A DNA stretch of 64,000 bases from contig DATGXI010000077.1 in assembly GCA_035299065.1 (NCBI GenBank), positions 1 through 64,000 of the forward strand. Direction: 5' to 3'. Within the stretch, counting starts at the first letter, position 1; the number at the start of each line of letters is the position of its first letter. The notes below the pieces were generated by a model. The model was not told the origin of the DNA. It did no database searches and saw nothing but the letters and a program-made list of their open reading frames with translations. The translations under genes and the position numbers were made by a program. This stretch comes from DASPJQ01 sp035299065. Lineage in GTDB: Bacteria; Bacteroidota; Bacteroidia; Flavobacteriales_D; UBA2798. Positions 61,901-64,000 of this stretch are shown in pieces.

Positions 61901-64000
61901 TAACTGTGGTAGATAATCAGTTCCCTGTATTTAGTTCTTGCCCGTCAAACATCACGGTAAATAATACACCCGGAAGTTGTTCGGCAGTTGTAAGTTGGGT
62001 TACTCCTGTAGGTACTGATAATTGTGGAGGAATGACCTTAACCCAAACAGCAGGTTTGCCAAGTGGTTCAACATTCCCCATTGGTTTAACAACTATTTCC
62101 TATACGGCAACCGATGCAAGTGGAAATTCAACGCTTTGTACATTTTCTGTTACTGTTGTTGACAATCAGGTTCCGGTATTTACTTCTTGCCCGTTAAACA
62201 TTGCCGTGAACAATACACCGGGTAGTTGCGGTGCGGTGGTGTTTTGGCCTGTACCAGTAGCTACCGATAATTGCGCAGGAATTGTTGTTGTACAAACTTC
62301 TGGTTTGCCAAGCGGGTCATCATTTCCAATAGGTGTAACAACCATATCATACACCGCTACCGATGCCAGTGGGAACAGCAGCGTTTGTTCGTTCACAGTT
62401 ACTGTAACCGATAATGAACTGCCTGTGTTTACTTCGTGTCCAATAAATGTTTTGATGAACAACACCCCGGGAATTTGTGGGGCTGTTGTGAATTGGATTG
62501 CGCCTGCAGCCAGTGATAATTGTGCTGGTTTGGTTGTAACACAAACAAGCGGGTTGCCAAGTGGCTCAACATTCCCTGTTGGTGTTACACTTGTAACGTT
62601 TATTGCAACTGATGCCAGCGGAAACAGTGCCACCTGTTCGTTTAGCGTTACAATTACCGATAATCAATCACCGGTATTTACCTCTTGCCCGGTAAACATT
62701 ACTGTTAATAATGCACCGGGATCTTGTGGTTCAGTTGTTACCTGGGTAGCGCCTGTTGCCACTGATAATTGTCCAGGTCTTAGCCTGGTTCACACCACCG
62801 GTTTATCAAGCGGCTCAACATTCCCTATTGGAACGTCTACCATTACATATACTGCTACTGATGCCAGTGGTAACAGCAGCGTGTGTTCGTTCACCGTTAC
62901 AGTAGTTGATAACGAATTCCCGGTGTTCACTTCGTGCCCAACAAACATTACAGTAAATAATACACCTGGATCATGCAGTGCAAATGTTTTGTGGACTCCG
63001 CCTGCCGCAACAGATAATTGTCCTGGAATGGTGCTGGGGCAAACAGCAGGTTTACCTTCCGGCTCTGCGTTCCCAATTGGTACAACCACAAACACATTCA
63101 GGGCTACCGATGCCAGCGGAAATTCAACATTGTGTACGTTTACAGTTACTGTTATTGATAACCAGGTTCCGGTATTTACTTCGTGTCCTTCAAGTTTTGT
63201 GCTAAATGCTAATCCAGGTTTATGTAGTGCTATAGCAAGTTGGGCTGTACCGGTTGCAACCGATAATTGCGGTGGAATGGTAATCAATCAAACCGCAGGC
63301 CTGGCAAACGGATCAGCCTTTCCTATTGGTGTTACAACAGTATCGTATGTTGCTACAGATGCCAGCGGCAATACAACCACGTGTACGTTTACGGTAACCG
63401 TTATCGATAACCAGGCTCCTGTTTTTGTAAGTTGTCCCGCAACAATTAACACAAATACTTCTTCTGGAATTTGTTCTGCAATTGTTTCATGGGCTCCTCC
63501 TTCTGCAACTGATAACTGTTCTGGTGTTGTTGTAACACAAACCATAGGGCCACCAAGCGGATCGGTTTTCCCAATAGGAACAACGAACATATCGTATACG
63601 GCTACTGATGCAAATGGTAATACAACTTTGTGTGCGTTCAGTGTAATTGTTTCAGATAACGAAGCGCCTTTGTTTACTTCATGTCCTGCGAATATTTCGC
63701 TTACTACAACTCCTGGCGTGTGTACCTCTGTTGCTACATGGTCACCACCAACGGCAACAGATAATTGTACGGGTGTCGTAGCTATAGTGCAAACTGCAGG
63801 CTTGCCATCCGGCTCATCATTCCCGCTGGGGGTTACACTTGTAACGTTTACTGCAACAGATGGAAATGGTAACACATCAACATGTTCGTTTACGGTTACT
63901 GTGTCAGATAATCAACCGCCAGTTTTTGTAAGTTGTCCTGCAAATATTACCGTTGCGAACGATGCCGGTGTTTGTGGTGCAACTGTCACCTGGACTGTGC
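52978..64000 (+). CDS. Giant secreted protein: DUF2341, LamG and tandem HYR domains, incomplete at window end
   Basis: The frame is open from after a stop at 52939-52941 to the window edge: about 3,674 codons from the best start, GTG at 52978. No in-frame ATG precedes the signal peptide (KQKLILFFSLCLFFVSSLVNA, residues about 26-46), so the n-region is unusually long or the start differs. A DUF2341-like domain (about 50-145), a LamG/concanavalin-like domain (about 168-400) and a PKD/Ig-like linker (about 400-485) are followed by HYR repeats to the end. HYR is an Ig-like fold used in adhesion. A C-terminal sorting signal (such as type IX) would lie outside the window. Confidence 0.85.
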   Translation, partial: MTCVCLKYFFHLSRWANRAAFNSSGKQKLILFFSLCLFFVSSLVNAAPPGYNYYKLLTTQENQITAGTGSLVNFPVLVRLTDNDLRHTTFGGYVQHISGYDIIFTSSDGTTVIPHQLEKYNSATGELVAWVNVPSVSSTVNTNFYMYFGNSSAVTDPSSATTWNPNYVAVWHLHNDILDATSNGVNLTNVGTTDEASAVAANGQDIEFSQALTHPSNPLMQILGNVTLETWVNLESALQGGPTGATENILLAQGRNSEVLAGNYCFSLNYIGPGTATPNHLRFYHEFGPGNDINVVSTAPCPALGTSAWHHVAAVRNTTSLDVSFYFDGVLLGTAVTYAANPTGGTTTTFSLGRDIASAAFDIDADFDEARISNTLRSPEWIQATYQNTMPGSTFLTVTETRCVFSDFAIAGADQVVCTNSTTLGATPLVYGTGAWSLLSGAGFITAPGSPTSTVIGLGPGTNVFVWTVTNSPFPPCAGFSDTVVITRDNIPPVVVCPPTQNVFAGAACTYTLLDYTGIATITDNCGFGGLTIVQSPAAGAIVSIGTTNVTLTATDQNGNTTSCTFAVNVTDNSPPVFTSCPSSTTVLNNPGACGAIVSWANPTATDNCSGFTLTQTAGLPSGSLFPIGVTTVTFTATDASSNTTNCTFTVTVTDAETPVFTSCPTSITVPNDPGQCTAVVSWAAPSATDNCPGLSLVQTAGLPSGSAFPTGVTPIVFTATDVNGNVTTCSFNITVVESTAPVFATCPLNITIPTSPGLCTGVATWTVPTATDNCPGVVVTQTAGPASGSVFSLGTTNIVYTATDAAGNTSTCSFTVTVNDNQFPTFTFCPPNISVVNTPGLCGAVVSWVAPTANDNCTVSSLTQTSGLPSGSFFPIGTSTIVFTATDATGNATACSFTITVSDGEVPSFTSCPANITVSTATGLCSAPVSWVMPTATDNCGGVTVTQSTGLLSGSAFPQGVTTVTYTATDAVGNVSTCSFTVTVNDNEAPVFTSCPLNITVNNTPGTCGAVVSWVAPVASENCAGLIVTQTVGLASGSVFPVGVSTISYTATDAVGNTALCTFTITVIDNQLPVFTSCPLNISVPNTSGACNAIVSWLAPVAIDNCTGTVITQTAGLASGSAFPIGITPVSFTATDASGNTSVCTFNVTVTDNEFPVFSSCPLSITLPSNPGVCGAFVSWAAPLASDNCGAVTITQVSGLPSGSTFPIGVTNVSFSATDVNGNTSFCSFTVTVNDAQAPAFTSCPANITVNNNPGLCSAIVSWVAPAATDNCAGLVINQTAGLPSGSAFPIGTTTVTFTATDASSNVSTCSFTVTVTDNQLPVFTSCPASITVNNNPGSCNAVVSWPAPTASDNCGGLTLTQTSGLPSGAAFPIGVSNVIFTATDASGNSATCSFTVTVTDNESPVFTSCPPNVSVNNNPGLCSAVVSWVAPVASDNCAGTVITQTAGLPSGSAFPIGVTNVSFTATDAYGNSSVCSFSVTVTDNQVPVFTSCPVNIIVSNTPGVCSAIVNWVAPAASDNCAGLVLAQTSGLPSGSSFPVGVSNIVFTATDANGNSSLCSFTVTVIDDQTPVFVSCPANIVANAGFGICNAIVSWPAPVAGDNCSGTSLLQTSGPVSGSSFPIGVTTIAYTATDASGNTAVCTFTVTVVDDQVPVFTSCPVNITVASNPGLCSAVVSWTAPAASDNCSGLTLVQTSGLPSGSTFPVGTTPVVFTATDASGNVALCSFNVTVTDAQAPVFSSCPVNISVNNTPGLCSAVVTWIAPAVTDNCAGVSFIQTAGLPSGSSFPIGTTTIVYTATDASGNTATCSFLVTVTDNQAPTFTSCPSNIITTNNPGVCGAVVSWPAPAASDNCAGLTVLQTLGAASGSSFPIGTTTISYTATDAYGNTSVCSFTVTVTDVEAPVFSSCPPNILLNNSAGLCSAIANWTPPAATDNCAGVVIAQTSGLPAGSAFPVGVTNVVYTATDIYGLTSTCSFTVTVVDNQLPLFTSCPSNIAVTTAPGSCTAVVSWVAPMASDNCPGIVLAQTSGLPNGSVFPIGVTTISYTATDASGNSSLCTFTITVTDLQAPIFTSCPLNISVNNTPGNCSAIVSWPAPVATDNCAGLVVAQTAGFPSGSTFPIGTTTITYTAVDASGNSSVCSFTVTVTDNELPVFSTCPANISTNTSAGTCGAVVTWPAPAATDNCSGLTLTQTSGLTSGSLFPIGITTVSFLAVDASGNSATCSFTITVTDVQPPVFTSCPSNITVNNTPGLCSSVVTWVTPTASDNCPAVSVVQTGGLVSGSAFPIGTSTVTFTASDSYGNTAICSFTVTVVDNQFPVFISCPANITVNNTPGSCSAVVSWVAPVASDNCGGMVLSQTAGLPSGSSFPIGITNIVYTATDASGNATVCAFTVTVVDNQIPVFTSCPLNIAVNNTPGSCGAVVFWPAPVANDNCGGLVLTQTTGLPSGSSFPIGTTSISYTATDISGNVATCSFTVTVTDNELPAFTSCPANITMNNTPGICGAVVNWVAPAASDNCPGLSIIQTSGLPSGSTFPVGVTLVTFIATDANGNSATCSFSVTIIDNQSPVFTSCPGNITVNNTPGSCSSVVTWVAPAASDNCGGVSVVQTAGLPSGSSFPIGTSTIAFTATDINGNTSVCTFTVNVIDNQFPTFTSCPSSLVISNTPGICGAFTGWVAPAATDNCPGVIITQTAGLPSGSLFPVGVTNITYTATDASGNVTLCSFTVTIVDNQIPVFTSCPSNISVNNAPGVCGATVFWPAPIATDNCAGMVVTQTAGLPSGSVFPIGTTTVSFTATDASGNSSICSFTVTVTDNELPVFTSCPVNILVNNTTGICGAVVNWVAPSASDNCPGVSIAQTGGLPSGSTFPIGTTNIAFVASDVNGNTATCTFTVTVVDNQSPVFTSCPTNITVNNTPGLCSSVVTWVAPSASDNCPGVSIVQTAGAVSGSAFPIGTTTISFTASDSYGNNSVCSFTVTVVDNQFPVFSSCPSNITVNNTPGSCSAVVSWVTPVGTDNCGGMTLTQTAGLPSGSTFPIGLTTISYTATDASGNSTLCTFSVTVVDNQVPVFTSCPLNIAVNNTPGSCGAVVFWPVPVATDNCAGIVVVQTSGLPSGSSFPIGVTTISYTATDASGNSSVCSFTVTVTDNELPVFTSCPINVLMNNTPGICGAVVNWIAPAASDNCAGLVVTQTSGLPSGSTFPVGVTLVTFIATDASGNSATCSFSVTITDNQSPVFTSCPVNITVNNAPGSCGSVVTWVAPVATDNCPGLSLVHTTGLSSGSTFPIGTSTITYTATDASGNSSVCSFTVTVVDNEFPVFTSCPTNITVNNTPGSCSANVLWTPPAATDNCPGMVLGQTAGLPSGSAFPIGTTTNTFRATDASGNSTLCTFTVTVIDNQVPVFTSCPSSFVLNANPGLCSAIASWAVPVATDNCGGMVINQTAGLANGSAFPIGVTTVSYVATDASGNTTTCTFTVTVIDNQAPVFVSCPATINTNTSSGICSAIVSWAPPSATDNCSGVVVTQTIGPPSGSVFPIGTTNISYTATDANGNTTLCAFSVIVSDNEAPLFTSCPANISLTTTPGVCTSVATWSPPTATDNCTGVVAIVQTAGLPSGSSFPLGVTLVTFTATDGNGNTSTCSFTVTVSDNQPPVFVSCPANITVANDAGVCGATVTWTV
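54463..64000 (+). repeat. Tandem HYR repeat array, about 249 bp per unit
   Basis: I count 39 unit starts at the CP position from 54463 to 63931, giving 38 complete units of about 83 residues and one cut by the edge. The unit has four conserved Cys: (S)CP, G-CGA/CSA before VxW, DNC, and C(S/T)F. Fixed words are ATDNC, QTxGLPSGS, FPIGxT, TATDxxGN and TVTVxDN. Units differ at many synonymous sites, so the array is old. Two further disulfides per unit would make the stalk rigid. Confidence 0.9.

Noticed and set aside
54645..63875. Long minus-strand ORFs (up to about 240 codons) under the HYR array
   Set aside because: They are antisense shadows of the repeats. Their peptide pattern repeats with the 249-bp unit, and the plus strand has a continuous frame with signal peptide and known domains.

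Overview
The window comes from a Bacteroidota chromosome. Three observations point there: candidate promoters match the phylum's -33 TTG / -7 TAnnTTTG pattern, translation starts mostly lack Shine-Dalgarno motifs, and the gene content fits (HYR/LamG giant surface protein, TonB-domain lipoprotein, str-S10-spc-alpha ribosomal supercluster with zinc-free S14 and L36). I cannot name the genus from sequence alone.

Layout. 1-7.6 kb: an M16 metalloprotease cut by the window edge, prfB with a classic programmed +1 frameshift, a few small or secreted proteins, a free-standing copy of the UvrD/PcrA C-terminal domain, and the full helicase. 7.8-16 kb: a tightly coupled operon (membrane TPR/glycosyltransferase-like protein, KAS III, carrier protein, KAS III, SDR, family-2 glycosyltransferase, GNAT, Asp/Asn-hydroxylase-like protein) that looks built to make an acyl or sugar group and attach it to a surface glycan. 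16-26.4 kb: a GT-A-like protein, a sulfotransferase, a fused MBOAT-SGNH acyltransferase, a carrier protein, an adenylation enzyme, an acyl-CoA-dehydrogenase-like flavoenzyme and two paralogous FAD enzymes, the first with the flavin-halogenase WxWxIP motif. The set adenylase + carrier + dehydrogenase + halogenase is the known recipe for halogenated pyrrolyl-carrier thioesters made from proline. The MBOAT + carrier + adenylase + SGNH set has the logic of the Dlt (D-alanylation) system. Together they suggest a Dlt-like machine that would load a (halo)pyrrolyl or other oxidised aminoacyl group onto a cell-surface molecule; this is the most interesting system in the window.

26.5-30.2 kb: an AT-rich two-gene operon of P-loop ATPases with winged-helix regions (the second with a TPR-like tail), preceded by three 20-bp dyads spaced exactly 27 bp apart that overlap the promoter and start codon. 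It is a candidate defence or regulatory island. 30.4-35 kb: an AhpD-like protein, a secreted protein, an HxlR regulator with palindromic operators, a cell-wall amidase and a von Willebrand A-domain protein. 35.3-52.4 kb: rpsL to rplQ, including fusA, secY, infA and rpoA, all on the + strand and ending in a clear terminator. 53 kb to the end: an open reading frame of more than 3,670 codons encoding a DUF2341-LamG-(HYR)n surface protein with 38 complete HYR units in the window, which continues past the edge and shows higher-order repeats of 4 and 8 units.
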